Source of the DNA: JAWLAT01 sp041395325
GTDB lineage: Bacteria > Pseudomonadota > Gammaproteobacteria > Xanthomonadales > SZUA-5
Length of the DNA stretch: 64,000 bases
Assembly (NCBI GenBank): GCA_041395325.1
Contig: JAWLAT010000025.1
Location: 7,564-71,563 of the forward strand
Direction: 5' to 3'
The translations under genes were made by a program, and so were the position numbers. Of this stretch, positions 9,604-20,841 are shown piece by piece; within the stretch, counting starts at the first letter, position 1, and each line of letters begins with the position of its first letter. Below the pieces are notes generated by a model. It made no database searches. It had not been told where the DNA came from and saw nothing but the letters and a program-made list of their open reading frames with translations.

Positions 9604-10731
9604 TCAGTTTGCCGCCAGCGCCGGCCTGTCGATGCCCAGATTGCAGCGACTGCGTTCGCCGCCGTAGTGGGCCAGCACGCGTCGGTCCATCAGCCAGAAC
9701 CACAGCGGCGGAATGCAGGCCACCGGAATCAGGGCGCTGTATCCGGCCGGCAACTGCGGCGCATCGTCGAAGTGACGCAGCGCCTGATAGGGACGGGTGG
9801 GATGCGCGTGATGATCGGCGTGGCGCTGCAGTTGGAACAGCAACAGGTTCGAGACCAGGTGGTTGCTGTTCCAGGAATGTTGCGGACCGCAGCGCTCGGG
9901 CCGGCCGTCGGGACCACGCTGCCGCAGCAGCCCGTAGTGCTCGATGTAGTTGACCGTCTCCAGCAGGGCAGCACCATAGAGGGCCTGCAACAGGAAGAAC
10001 AACACGGCCAACGGTCCCAGCCACGCGGCCACGGCGAGCAGCAGCACCAGACTCATGGCCCAAGCCTGCAGCAAGGCGTTCGAGGCGTGCCAGGCCGGGC
10101 GCTGAACTCGCCGCAGGCGATCGCGCTCGAGCCGCCACGCCGATTGCAGACTGCCCAACAAAGTCCGCGGCAGAAAAGCCCAGTAGGATTCGCCAAACCG
10201 CGCACTGGCCGGATCTTCCGGCGTCGCCACGCGAACGTGGTGACCGCGATTGTGTTCCACCTGGAAATGGCCATAGCACGCGGGCGCAAGCGCCACCCTG
10301 GCCAACCAGACTGCCCAGCTGGCCCGACGATGACCCAGCTCGTGGGCCAGATTGATGCCGGCGCCACTGACCAGCCCGGTGGTCGCCAGCAGACCGATCC
10401 AGCCCAGCACGCTCAGCCCACCGTGCACAGCAGCCCAGAGCGCCAGCGCCAATCCCGCCAGTTGCACCGGCACGAAAACCAGCAGTACCCGGTTGTAGCG
10501 ACGATCGGCCGACAGCGCGGCCACCGCCGCTTCTGGCGGATTGCTGCGGTCTTCGCCCAGCCAGGCGTCGAGTAGTGGCACCACACCGTACAACACCACC
10601 GGCCCGATCCACAGCCAAGCTTCACCACCACTCACCTGCCAGGCGGCCAGCCCGACCAGCGGCAGCAGTGGCACGATCAGACCCAACCACCACCACCGCG
10701 CCTTTGGGTCCCGCCAGGCCATCTGCTCCAC
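9604..10731 (-). CDS. alkB: Alkane 1-monooxygenase AlkB
   Basis: This integral-membrane di-iron enzyme hydroxylates the terminal carbon of alkanes with rubredoxin as electron donor. All AlkB histidine boxes are visible: HELGHR, HNRGHH and LQRHADHHA, together with the NYIEHYG motif and about six membrane helices. The length (375 residues) is slightly short of the common 390-410. The start is GTG at 10731 or ATG at 10722. No rubredoxin is fused or adjacent. An AraC-type regulator is divergent, an arrangement known for alkB/alkR in other bacteria, and a tandem repeat suited to AraC binding lies between them. Confidence 0.95.
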   Translation of the reverse strand: MEQMAWRDPKARWWWLGLIVPLLPLVGLAAWQVSGGEAWLWIGPVVLYGVVPLLDAWLGEDRSNPPEAAVAALSADRRYNRVLLVFVPVQLAGLALALWAAVHGGLSVLGWIGLLATTGLVSGAGINLAHELGHRRASWAVWLARVALAPACYGHFQVEHNRGHHVRVATPEDPASARFGESYWAFLPRTLLGSLQSAWRLERDRLRRVQRPAWHASNALLQAWAMSLVLLLAVAAWLGPLAVLFFLLQALYGAALLETVNYIEHYGLLRQRGPDGRPERCGPQHSWNSNHLVSNLLLFQLQRHADHHAHPTRPYQALRHFDDAPQLPAGYSALIPVACIPPLWFWLMDRRVLAHYGGERSRCNLGIDRPALAAN

Positions 10732-10751
10732 GTCGTGCGCTCCGGTTCAAG

Positions 10752-11885
10752 ATGGGGAGAGCTTCGGACTCGGCGACAGTCGCAGCATGTCTTTTTCCGC
10801 CATACTTATGTCATTTTCCGCCACGGCTCGCCGACTTGCGTTTCCCGGCCCGCTACTATCAGTTGCTGTTGCCCGTCCTGAATCGGAGCGGACGAGACTC
10901 AGCTGAGCTGCTCCAGCGTCTGGCGCTGACGCGCTCGGCACTGGAGGAGCCGGGCTGCAGTTTGCAGGCCACCCAGGTCCAGGCGCTGGTTGACGCTGTA
11001 TTGGCCTCGGATCCAGACCCCACGCTGGCCCTGCGACTGGGTCGACAGATCAAGCCGAGCAGCCATCAGATGCTGGGCCTGGCCATGCTCAGTGCCGCGA
11101 CGCTGGGGCAGTCTCTGCAACTGGCCGAACGCTACTGGAGCTTGCTCACACCCGTTTTTGGCCTGCGCTCCCGTACCCGCGGACGCAGCCTTGGCCTGTG
11201 CTGGTTTCCGCGAACCGAATCCTCGGGCGACCGCATTGCGTTGTCGGACGCGGTGCTGCGCTTCCACGCCGAGGCATTGCTGGCCGGCATGTATGAGGAA
11301 CTACGCTTCCTGCTCGGTGAAGTGCCGACCGGTTGCCGGATCGAATTGCCAAAGAGGTGGCTACGCGCACGGGCCGACTACCGCTGGCTTCGGCCGGCAG
11401 CGGTCGTCGCTGATCCTGACGCGCAACGCGGTTTCAGTCTGTGGTTGCCGCAGCGTTGCCTGTCACAGACCCTGCTGCTGGCTGACGCGGCCGCTTGCCG
11501 CGATGCCGAGCAACATTGCGCCCGCCTGTTGGCTGGCCAGCAGCACCCGGAAGGTGGCATGGCCGAGTGGATCCGACAGTGGTTGCAGCAGGCGGAGCTG
11601 CCCTTGCCGTCCTTGCCGCAGCTGGCAGCCGCGCTGCACCACTCGGCGCGAACCCTGCAACGCCGACTGGCGGAGGAGGGACAGTGCTATCGGCAACTGC
11701 TTGATGACGAACGCCATCGGCGTGCCTGCCACGCTTTGCGCGAACGTGGCGACCCGGTGACCTCGGTTGCGTTGGCGCTGGGCTACAGTGACCCGGCCAA
11801 TTTCAGTCGGGCCTTCAGCCGGCGAGCCGGTGTTCGGCCATCGGCGTTTCGGCGACCGCCCGTTCCAACGGCAGATGCAGACTGA
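10752..11885 (+). CDS. AraC-family regulator, probable alkB activator
   Basis: About the first 200 residues match the ligand-binding domain seen in AraC regulators of the AlkR/OruR type (from RYYQLLLPVLNRSG). The C-terminus holds two helix-turn-helix motifs, ending in the signature around VALALGYSDPANFSRAFSRRAG. It is divergent from alkB and probably activates it when alkanes are present. The start is uncertain. The ATG at 10752 lies upstream of the proposed operator repeats; an in-frame TTG at 10836 would place them in the leader and remove about 28 poorly conserved residues. The 3' end overlaps the convergent GNAT gene by 71 bp. Confidence 0.85.
   Translation: MGRASDSATVAACLFPPYLCHFPPRLADLRFPARYYQLLLPVLNRSGRDSAELLQRLALTRSALEEPGCSLQATQVQALVDAVLASDPDPTLALRLGRQIKPSSHQMLGLAMLSAATLGQSLQLAERYWSLLTPVFGLRSRTRGRSLGLCWFPRTESSGDRIALSDAVLRFHAEALLAGMYEELRFLLGEVPTGCRIELPKRWLRARADYRWLRPAAVVADPDAQRGFSLWLPQRCLSQTLLLADAAACRDAEQHCARLLAGQQHPEGGMAEWIRQWLQQAELPLPSLPQLAAALHHSARTLQRRLAEEGQCYRQLLDDERHRRACHALRERGDPVTSVALALGYSDPANFSRAFSRRAGVRPSAFRRPPVPTADAD
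10787..10823. promoter_or_regulatory. 21-bp-period direct repeat, candidate AraC operator
   Basis: ATGTCTTTTTCCGCCA (10787-10802) and ATGTCATTTTCCGCCA (10808-10823) differ at one base and repeat with an exact 21-bp period, two helical turns. This is the geometry of tandem AraC half-sites. The pair lies 56 bp upstream of the alkB start. Confidence 0.6.
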
Positions 11886-12375
11886 ACAGCAGGATGGGCT
11901 GTCCTTCGCCCGGCGGCTGGGTGCGACCCGCGTCGCCGAAGCCCAGCTTGCCAAGCAGCCTCAGTGAGGCGGCATTGGCTGGCGACACGATGGCCAACAC
12001 CTCGTCCATTCCCAGTTCGTCGCGGGCAAAGTCCAGGGTTGCCTGGGCTGCTTCCAGGGCGAAGCCTCGACCGCTGTATTCGGGCAGAAAGGCGAACCCC
12101 AGATCGGCCGCCGGCAGCCAGTCCCGGCGCACCAGCCCACAAATACCGATCGGCGCATCGCTCTCCTGCAAATCGACCACCGCCATGCCATAGCCGTGTT
12201 CGCGATAGCTCTGCTGCGGCCCTTCCATGTAGCGCTTGGCGTCTTCCACCGTGCGCACACCCTTGTCACCGATGTGGCGCAGGAAGGCCGGTTCGTTCAA
12301 GAGCGCCACGAGGAAGGAAGCGTCTTCCTCCACCATCGGGCGCAGGCGCAGCCTGGGAGTATCGATCGATTGCAT
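11815..12375 (-). CDS. GNAT N-acetyltransferase, RimJ-like
   Basis: The 186-residue protein is a GCN5-related acetyltransferase of the RimJ/RimL type. It begins with the typical TPRLRLRPMVEEDA stretch. The acetyl-CoA loop appears as PEYSGRGFALEAAQ, followed by IVSPANAASLRLLGKLGF, the usual end of the fold. The substrate cannot be told; relatives acetylate N-termini, ribosomal proteins or antibiotics. Its last 24 codons overlap the convergent AraC regulator gene. Confidence 0.85.
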   Translation of the reverse strand: MQSIDTPRLRLRPMVEEDASFLVALLNEPAFLRHIGDKGVRTVEDAKRYMEGPQQSYREHGYGMAVVDLQESDAPIGICGLVRRDWLPAADLGFAFLPEYSGRGFALEAAQATLDFARDELGMDEVLAIVSPANAASLRLLGKLGFGDAGRTQPPGEGQPILLFSLHLPLERAVAETPMAEHRLAG

Positions 12376-12536
12376 GCGGTTGGAGAGTCGGCAGAAATTT
12401 CTTCATTGTCGCATCAAATCCCGGCTCCGATACCCTCCATGTGCATTCGCAACATTCCTAGGTCGGCTGCAGTCAAGCATTTGCCGGACAAAGCCACCTG
12501 CGCACCCCGCATGAACCGCCGATCGAATCCCGAGCG

Positions 12537-15299
12537 TCAGTCCGGGACGCGCTTCAACAGCGCCTCCAGGGCCACACTGACGCGCTGAAACTCCACGTTG
12601 GCCTCGCGAGCCCGTGCCGGCAAATCCAGCAGATTGCCCTGGCGAGCGCCATGTTCGATGTGCTTGGACAATTCGGACAAGTGCATCGCACCCAGATTGG
12701 CGCTAGTCGACTTGAGCGAATGTGAGGGCGCCACCATGCCCTGCATGTCGCCAGCCTCGGCCGCGTCTTCGAGCTTGCGCAAATTCTTCGGCGTGTCCTC
12801 CAGATAGACCCGCACCAGCGCGGTGAACTCGCTGCCCATCACTTCCAGCAGTTCGGACACGATCTGCTCGTCGATCGCCGGTCCGCGCTCCTGCAGCTTG
12901 ACGGGCTCGGTTTGCAGCACCGGCGCCGCGGTTGGCTCGGGCGCCTTCGGCTTGGCCGGTTCCGCCGCCGGCTGCGTGCGGGCATTGCCCGGCAGCCACT
13001 TGCGCAGCGTCTGCTCCAGCAATCCGCGATTCAGCGGCTTGGACAGGTAGTCGTCCATGCCGGCGGCCAGGCACTTCTCACGATCGCCGGCCATCGCATT
13101 GGCCGTCATCGCGATGATCGGCAAACGTGCCAGCGAACGCTCCTCCTCCAGCATGCGGCGGGTTCGGGTGGCGGTGTACCCGTCCATCACCGGCATCTGG
13201 CAATCCATCAGCACCGCGTCGTAGGCCTTCTGCCCCGCCATCTCCAGCGCCAGCTTGCCGTTCTCGGCATGGTCATGGCTGAGCCCGATCAGGCCGAGCA
13301 GCTTCTGCGCCACCTGGCGGTTGACCGGATTGTCCTCGACCAGCAGCACATGCCCACCCAAGGGACCGGCGACCTGCACGGCCGGTTTTCCCGGTGCCGA
13401 ATCGGCGGCCATCTGCTGGGCCTGCTCGATCAGCGAGACGCGCTGCTCACCGGGCTGGTCGATCTCCAGCACGCGATTGAAGACGGCCTGCAACTCGCCT
13501 TCGGCGAAGCCCTTGTCGATCAGCTCGGTCCGGCCTGCCACCTGGATGTCTGGCGGCAGTGAGTCCTCACCGGTGAGGAACACCAGCTTGAGGCGCTCCA
13601 ATACCGGCTCGCGCACCACATTGCGGACCAGCGCCGGGGCCGTGTTGCGCATGCTGCTGAAGTCGACCACACAGACGTCGAAGGCCCAGTTCTCGCCCAG
13701 CGTGGCCGAGGACTTCAGCTTCGACAGCGCATCGGCCGTCGTGTTGGTGCTGATCAGCGCCAGCCCCCAGTTCTGCAGATAGGTCGCCAGACGCTGGACC
13801 TGGCGCTGGTCGCTGCTGACGATCAGGGCCCGTGCGCCGTCGAGCGATCGCCGCGTCGCGCTCATGTCGCCGATGGCCTTGAGCATCGGCACGCTGAACC
13901 AGAAGATGCTGCCCTTGCCCAGCTCGCTCTTCAGGCCAATCTTGCCGCCCATCAGGTCGACGATGCGCTTGCAGATCACCAGACCCAGTCCGGTGCCACC
14001 GTAATTGCGCGTGGTCGATGCGTCGGCTTGCGAGAAGGGGCGGAACAGCTTTTCGGCGACGACCGGATCGATGCCGGTGCCGGTATCGCGCACGACAAAG
14101 AGCAACTCGGTGTGGGTGCGGGTATCGCCGCGACGCGACACCTGGATCGTCACCGAGCCCTTGTCGGTGAACTTGATGCCATTGCTGACCAGGTTGGCCA
14201 GCACCTGGCGCAGCCGCACGGGATCGCCACGCACCGCCAGACGCACGCCCGGATCGATCGTTGCCGACAGGCGCACCCCCTTGCCCTCGGCATTCTTCTC
14301 CATCAGGCGGACCACCGAATCGGTGACCTCGCGCAGATTGAGACCCGTCGTCTCCAGTTCCAGCTTGCCGGCCTCGATCTTCGAGTAATCGAGGATGTCG
14401 TCGATGATCCGCAGCAGATGCCGAGCCGACTGATAGGCCGTGTTCAGATACTCGCGCTGGTCCGGTTCCAGGCGGGTGTCGCGCAGAATCTCCAGCAGCG
14501 GGATGATGCCGTTCAGCGGCGTGCGCATTTCATGGCTCATCGTGGCGAGGAACTCGCCCTTGGCCATCGAGGCCGACTCGGCCGCCTGACGGGCGGCGGT
14601 CAGTTCATCCTCAAGGTTGCGACGGCGCTCCAGTTCCGCCCGCAGCTCCGCCACTTCCTTGTGCGCCAATTCGGCCTCGCGGGCCGGCGACAGCGCTCGT
14701 CCGCTGGGGATGACCGACTCGGGCGCGGGCACGGCTGCCGGTGCTGTCGTCAGCCCGCGGGCCTGCGCCAACAGCCGGCGGCTAACCAGCAGATTGGCGA
14801 CGACCAGGAACAGGATGATGGCGGCCGCGCCCCAGTCCGGGCGGCTGCCCAGCAGCAGGTGGAACAACGCCGGTGCCAGCACCAGTGCCAGTGCGGGCAC
14901 TACCAGCCACAACTCCCGCCCGAACATCCACACCGCGACGCACGCCACCCCCGCGACGGCGACCTGGGCAGGCAGATTGAAGATCGCCAATTCGAAACTG
15001 CCGAACAACCAGCCGGATACGCCCCAGCAGACGGCGCTGAGCAACAGCATCACGCGGGCCAGCGGCTCTACCCAGACTGCCGGTTTGCGCCATGACCAGG
15101 CCAGCACTGCCAGCACCGCCGTGACCACCTTGGCGCCGATCCACAACACCAGCATCTGCGGATCAGCCTGCGGCGCCACCGCCAACGCGATCAAGGCCGC
15201 CAGCGGCACCGAAGCCAGACACCACAACGCCACCGATTCGGTCAACTGCCGCCCCGCTCCCCGGGCCGCTACCGGCCTGCCTGCATCCTGCTCTGTCAC
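12537..15299 (-). CDS. Hybrid sensor histidine kinase with receiver domains and Hpt
   Basis: The 920-residue protein has about six N-terminal membrane helices (residues 15-190), a short coiled coil, and a kinase core with His256 in SHEMRTPLNGI and ATP motifs (NLVSNGIKF, DTGTGID, GGTGLGL). A first receiver domain is degenerate: it lacks the usual acidic pair. The second keeps LLVEDN and Asp699 in VLMDCQMPVMDG. A C-terminal Hpt domain has His860 in SHSLKSTSANLGA. So a full four-step phosphorelay can run within one protein. The GTG at 15299 follows GGGGAG. It lies 128 bp after the REC-GGDEF-EAL gene on the same strand and is probably its partner. Confidence 0.93.
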   Translation of the reverse strand: MTEQDAGRPVAARGAGRQLTESVALWCLASVPLAALIALAVAPQADPQMLVLWIGAKVVTAVLAVLAWSWRKPAVWVEPLARVMLLLSAVCWGVSGWLFGSFELAIFNLPAQVAVAGVACVAVWMFGRELWLVVPALALVLAPALFHLLLGSRPDWGAAAIILFLVVANLLVSRRLLAQARGLTTAPAAVPAPESVIPSGRALSPAREAELAHKEVAELRAELERRRNLEDELTAARQAAESASMAKGEFLATMSHEMRTPLNGIIPLLEILRDTRLEPDQREYLNTAYQSARHLLRIIDDILDYSKIEAGKLELETTGLNLREVTDSVVRLMEKNAEGKGVRLSATIDPGVRLAVRGDPVRLRQVLANLVSNGIKFTDKGSVTIQVSRRGDTRTHTELLFVVRDTGTGIDPVVAEKLFRPFSQADASTTRNYGGTGLGLVICKRIVDLMGGKIGLKSELGKGSIFWFSVPMLKAIGDMSATRRSLDGARALIVSSDQRQVQRLATYLQNWGLALISTNTTADALSKLKSSATLGENWAFDVCVVDFSSMRNTAPALVRNVVREPVLERLKLVFLTGEDSLPPDIQVAGRTELIDKGFAEGELQAVFNRVLEIDQPGEQRVSLIEQAQQMAADSAPGKPAVQVAGPLGGHVLLVEDNPVNRQVAQKLLGLIGLSHDHAENGKLALEMAGQKAYDAVLMDCQMPVMDGYTATRTRRMLEEERSLARLPIIAMTANAMAGDREKCLAAGMDDYLSKPLNRGLLEQTLRKWLPGNARTQPAAEPAKPKAPEPTAAPVLQTEPVKLQERGPAIDEQIVSELLEVMGSEFTALVRVYLEDTPKNLRKLEDAAEAGDMQGMVAPSHSLKSTSANLGAMHLSELSKHIEHGARQGNLLDLPARAREANVEFQRVSVALEALLKRVPD

Positions 15300-15427
15300 C
15301 TGCTCCCCCTGCCTGACCCACACCCGGTCCACACCACCCCGCCCGCTCACCGACGCAGCGGGCCCTGCACCGGTTTCACCACCCCTGCAACGCTGCAAGG
15401 ACGGCTGACGGTTCCGAGATGCTTCGG

Positions 15428-18175
15428 TTACAGCGCAGAAGCGCTGAAGTCGAAGCCCATTTCGGTCCCGGGTTGTTGCACGAAATTGCCCTGGATGAAG
15501 TCCACCCCGAGCGTCCACAGTGATGCGGCGGTCGGCGCGTTCTCGACCCGAGCCGCCATCACTTTCTTGCCCACCCCCTGAGCCGCCTCGATCAGCGTCC
15601 GCAGCTCGGCAGCCGAGTCCTCATCGAGCAACGGCGCAGAAAACCGCTCGTGCAGCTTCAAGTAGCCCACCGGCAGATAGCCGAGCATCTGCAAGGCGGT
15701 CAGGTCCGGCTCGAAATCCTCCAGCGCCAGACCGACACCGGCCTGCTGCAGGCTCTGCAGCCCTTGCAGCGCGTTCTGCAGATCGTTCAGCACATCGGCC
15801 AGCCGGAACTCCAGCACCAGACGGTCCGAATCGATGCGCCGGGCCTTCAGCATCTGCACCAGCCAGCCGGCCAGACTGCGATCGGAGAGTGCTCCGATCG
15901 ACAGATTGAGGAACAAGCGAACCTGCTCCCCACGGCGGCTGCGCTCATCGATCGTCATCAAGGCACGTTGCAGGCTCCAGCGGTCCAGCGAACCCAGCAG
16001 CCCGGCAGAACCGGCAAGCGCATGCAGGGCCTCGCCGTCGAGCAGCTCGCCGTCATCCAGCGGCAGCCGCAGCAGCGCCTGGTATTGCGGACCGTGGCCA
16101 CCCTGCAGGGAAATGATCGGCTGGAACAGCAGCTCCAGTCGGTGCTCTTCCAGACCCGCGCGCAAGGCTTCGGTCCGATCCTGCTTCTCACCCTGAGTCG
16201 GGGGCTGATGCAGCAGCAAACCGGCGGGCAATTCAGCCGCCTGCGCACAGCTGCGCTCGGCCGCGGCCAACAGCGCCCCCGGATCGACGAATTGCGAACC
16301 CAGCATCGCGCCACCGACGAGCAGGCGCATTGCCGGGGCATCGGCACGGTGATCACTACGTTCGGCACTGACGGCCTCCTGCAGCGACTGCGCCAGCGCA
16401 GTCAGCTCGTTGAGGTTGCGCTTGGGCGCCAGCAGCAGGAAGCTGCCCTCGCCGTAGCGTGCCGCCATCTCTCCGCTGCCGATGCGACTGGCCAGCAAGG
16501 CGCCGATCTGCACCACCGTGCGCTCGAAGGCAAGCAACCCCAGACGTTCGCGCAGCGCCGGCAGCTGGGCCAGCTCCAGATACAGCAAACCACCGTGGGC
16601 CTGCTCGCCCTGTTCTTCCAGCATGTGCTCGCCGAGCTTGTCGACCAGCAACGCACGCTCAAACAGACCGGTGTCATCCTCACGACTGAACTGGTTGCGC
16701 CGCCGATCCTGCGCCCGGGCCCGGCGGGCCCGGTTGTTGACCGCGGCCATCAGATGCTTGGGTCGTATCGGCTTGGAGAGAAAGTCATCGCCGCCAGCGT
16801 CGAGCGCCTCGAATTGCTTCTCCGAGTCCTGCTCGCCAGAGAGAAATACGATCGGCGTGGAGATGAATTCCGGCCGCTCACGAATGATGGCCGTCAGTTC
16901 CATGCCGCTGATGCCCGGCATGTACAGGTCCATCAGGATCAGATCGGGCTTGAACTCATCCAGCTGCTCCAGGGATTGCAGCGCATCCATGACCGCACAG
17001 GTTTCCATGCCGGCCTTGCGCAGCACCGATTCGGCGAACAGTGCCTGCGAGCGATCGTCCTCGATGATCATGACTCGATAGGGTTGCTCGCCAGCGGGTT
17101 CGACGACCTCGCGAACCCGTGCCGCGGCATCGGTCGCTGACAACTCATTCGACAGCACCGAGGTGGCCCCGGCCCGCAGCGCCTTCAATCGACCTTCCAG
17201 ATCATCGGTGGGTGCGAACAGCAACAGCGGCACGGCGTTCTGTACCCGCGCGCGGACCCGCCGGATGAACTCGCCCAGATGCTCGATCTCTTCGAAGAAG
17301 ACTGCATCGACCAGCACCAGATCGGGGGCGAGCGAACCGAGCACTTCCTTCAGCTCTTCCGGCGATTCCTGCCTTTCGACGTGGCAGCCCGAGCGGTTCA
17401 ATTCAGCACAGAGCTCGCGGGCGAACGGTGAAATATCGGCCAGATAAAAGACACGCTTTGGTGCCCGGTGCGCGTCGGCCTCCGCCGCTGATTCCGGGTC
17501 AGGCGCAGCCGCGGGCGCCGTGTCGCTGGCGCCCGGCGCAGAGTTCTGCGTCGGCTCCCCCTCTGTTTCGGGTGGGCGATCCAGTTCGGCCGGCTGAAAA
17601 TCCCCCATCAGCAGGATGGCGCTGCCGTCCTCGGACTGCAGCACCTCGGCCGGCGGGGGCTCGGCGCTGGACATCAGCCGCTGTGCCGGCAACGTGGGCG
17701 CATTGTCGCTGTTCATTGGCGCCACATCGCGGACGCTGAAGCGGCGCCAGTAGTCGTCCGGTGGCTGCAGCAGACAAGGTCGCGCGGTTTGTGCGGCGGT
17801 CAACGGAATGATCAGGGCGGTGGCCGAAAGCAGCCCCGGCTCATCATCGCTGAAGTCGCTGGCGGGCAACTGCTCGAACAGGGTCTGCAGCAGTTTGCGC
17901 TGATCGTCGTCAGGGACCGACAGATTCTGCAGCAACACCTGCAGGCGCAACTCCAGCTGGTAGAGGCGCTCGCTGGCGTCGACCTGGCCGTGGCGACCGG
18001 CTGCGCCGGCCAGCCGCTGCACTTCCTGCAGCACCAGTTTGGCGCTGTTGACATCCCAGGGACTGCGCACCAGACGCAGCCCCTTGCGCTGGAGCAGATC
18101 CATGCGCTTGGGGAAGTGCTTCAGGAATGCCTGTCGCAGCTCCGCCGCCTGTTGCGAATCGTCCTTGACGACCAC
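15428..18175 (-). CDS. Two-receiver response regulator with degenerate GGDEF and EAL domains
   Basis: Domains in order are an N-terminal helical region, a linker rich in Pro and Ala, a receiver-like domain (LVLVDAVF), a full receiver (MIIEDD; Asp416 in LILMDLYMPG), a GGDEF-like domain and an EAL-like domain. The GGDEF signature reads YGEGS, and the EAL signature reads QALLR. Other catalytic EAL positions are also changed (LEFRLADV, LALEDFEP). It is probably not a c-di-GMP enzyme and may bind or sense the nucleotide, or act as a scaffold. The GTG at 18175 is preferred; an upstream ATG at 18247 adds 24 unlikely residues. It is upstream of the hybrid kinase. Confidence 0.88.
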   Translation of the reverse strand: MVVKDDSQQAAELRQAFLKHFPKRMDLLQRKGLRLVRSPWDVNSAKLVLQEVQRLAGAAGRHGQVDASERLYQLELRLQVLLQNLSVPDDDQRKLLQTLFEQLPASDFSDDEPGLLSATALIIPLTAAQTARPCLLQPPDDYWRRFSVRDVAPMNSDNAPTLPAQRLMSSAEPPPAEVLQSEDGSAILLMGDFQPAELDRPPETEGEPTQNSAPGASDTAPAAAPDPESAAEADAHRAPKRVFYLADISPFARELCAELNRSGCHVERQESPEELKEVLGSLAPDLVLVDAVFFEEIEHLGEFIRRVRARVQNAVPLLLFAPTDDLEGRLKALRAGATSVLSNELSATDAAARVREVVEPAGEQPYRVMIIEDDRSQALFAESVLRKAGMETCAVMDALQSLEQLDEFKPDLILMDLYMPGISGMELTAIIRERPEFISTPIVFLSGEQDSEKQFEALDAGGDDFLSKPIRPKHLMAAVNNRARRARAQDRRRNQFSREDDTGLFERALLVDKLGEHMLEEQGEQAHGGLLYLELAQLPALRERLGLLAFERTVVQIGALLASRIGSGEMAARYGEGSFLLLAPKRNLNELTALAQSLQEAVSAERSDHRADAPAMRLLVGGAMLGSQFVDPGALLAAAERSCAQAAELPAGLLLHQPPTQGEKQDRTEALRAGLEEHRLELLFQPIISLQGGHGPQYQALLRLPLDDGELLDGEALHALAGSAGLLGSLDRWSLQRALMTIDERSRRGEQVRLFLNLSIGALSDRSLAGWLVQMLKARRIDSDRLVLEFRLADVLNDLQNALQGLQSLQQAGVGLALEDFEPDLTALQMLGYLPVGYLKLHERFSAPLLDEDSAAELRTLIEAAQGVGKKVMAARVENAPTAASLWTLGVDFIQGNFVQQPGTEMGFDFSASAL

Positions 18176-18289
18176 CTGTGATCCCCGCCAACCGGCGTCA
18201 TCGCCCTCAGGTGCTGATACTACCGTCCGCGAACGTGAATGGGGCATTCAAGCCGCAAACACGGGTGGAGCGCACGTCGGAGTTTCCCC

Positions 18290-20239
<1,950 letters not shown>

Positions 20240-20250
20240 GCGGGGATCCA

Positions 20251-20307
20251 GGGCTGAGGGTTCGGGGCTGAGGGTTCAGGGAAACATCAACCCTCTTCCG
20301 AACCCTC
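20251..20307. repeat. GGGCTGAGGGTTC tandem repeat with inverted copies
   Basis: GGGCTGAGGGTTC occurs twice (20251-20263 and 20265-20277). Inverted copies AACCCTC (20289-20295) and GAACCCTC (20300-20307) follow and can pair with the second copy. Related units occur at 26692-26719 and 34407-34465. Confidence 0.6.
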
Positions 20308-20391
20308 GACCGCGAACATTAACGACTTTGTCGACCTGCCTGCCACCCGGCGTTGGTACAGTGTCCGGCTCCGCCGTCCGGGTGCTTGCGC

Positions 20392-20820
20392 ATGCTCTGG
20401 CTGAAGGCCTTCCACATCATCTTCGTCGTGACCTGGTTCGCCGGGCTGTTCTATCTGCCGCGGTTGTTCGTCTATCACGTCGACGCGCAGGATGAGCTCA
20501 GCCATGAGCGCTTCGTGGTGATGGAACGCCGCCTGCTCGGCATCACCCACATCGGCGGCGGGCTGGCGCTGCTGTTCGGCCTGCTGCTGCTGGCCTGGTG
20601 GTATCGGCAAAGCCCCAGTTGGCTGCTGCAGGGCTGGCTGCACGCCAAGCTGCTGCTGGTTGCACTGCTGATCGGCTATCACCACGCCTGCGCCCGACTG
20701 GTCCGGCGATTTGCCGAGCGACGCAATCAGCGCAGCGCGCGCTGGTACCGGCTCTTCAACGAAGTCCCGGCGCTGCTGCTGATTGCCATTGTGGTGCTGG
20801 TGGTGGTGAAGCCGTTCTGA
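20392..20820 (+). CDS. hemJ: Protoporphyrinogen IX oxidase HemJ
   Basis: The 142-residue membrane protein belongs to the HemJ family, which oxidises protoporphyrinogen IX to protoporphyrin IX in haem synthesis. It starts with LWLKAFHIIFVVTWFAGLFYLPRLFVYH, carrying the conserved His near the start of helix 1. The second conserved region is GWLHAKLLLV. Four membrane helices are predicted. I chose the ATG at 20392; an upstream start at 20353 adds residues not seen in the family. Two alternative hairpins follow the stop codon. Confidence 0.92.
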   Translation: MLWLKAFHIIFVVTWFAGLFYLPRLFVYHVDAQDELSHERFVVMERRLLGITHIGGGLALLFGLLLLAWWYRQSPSWLLQGWLHAKLLLVALLIGYHHACARLVRRFAERRNQRSARWYRLFNEVPALLLIAIVVLVVVKPF

Positions 20821-20841
20821 GCTGCCCCAGGGCCGGTGAAT

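Noticed and set aside
9524..10618. Upstream extension of the PilB/GspE-like ATPase frame
   Set aside because: It overlaps alkB in another frame on the same strand; alkB has all its His motifs, so the extension is not coding.
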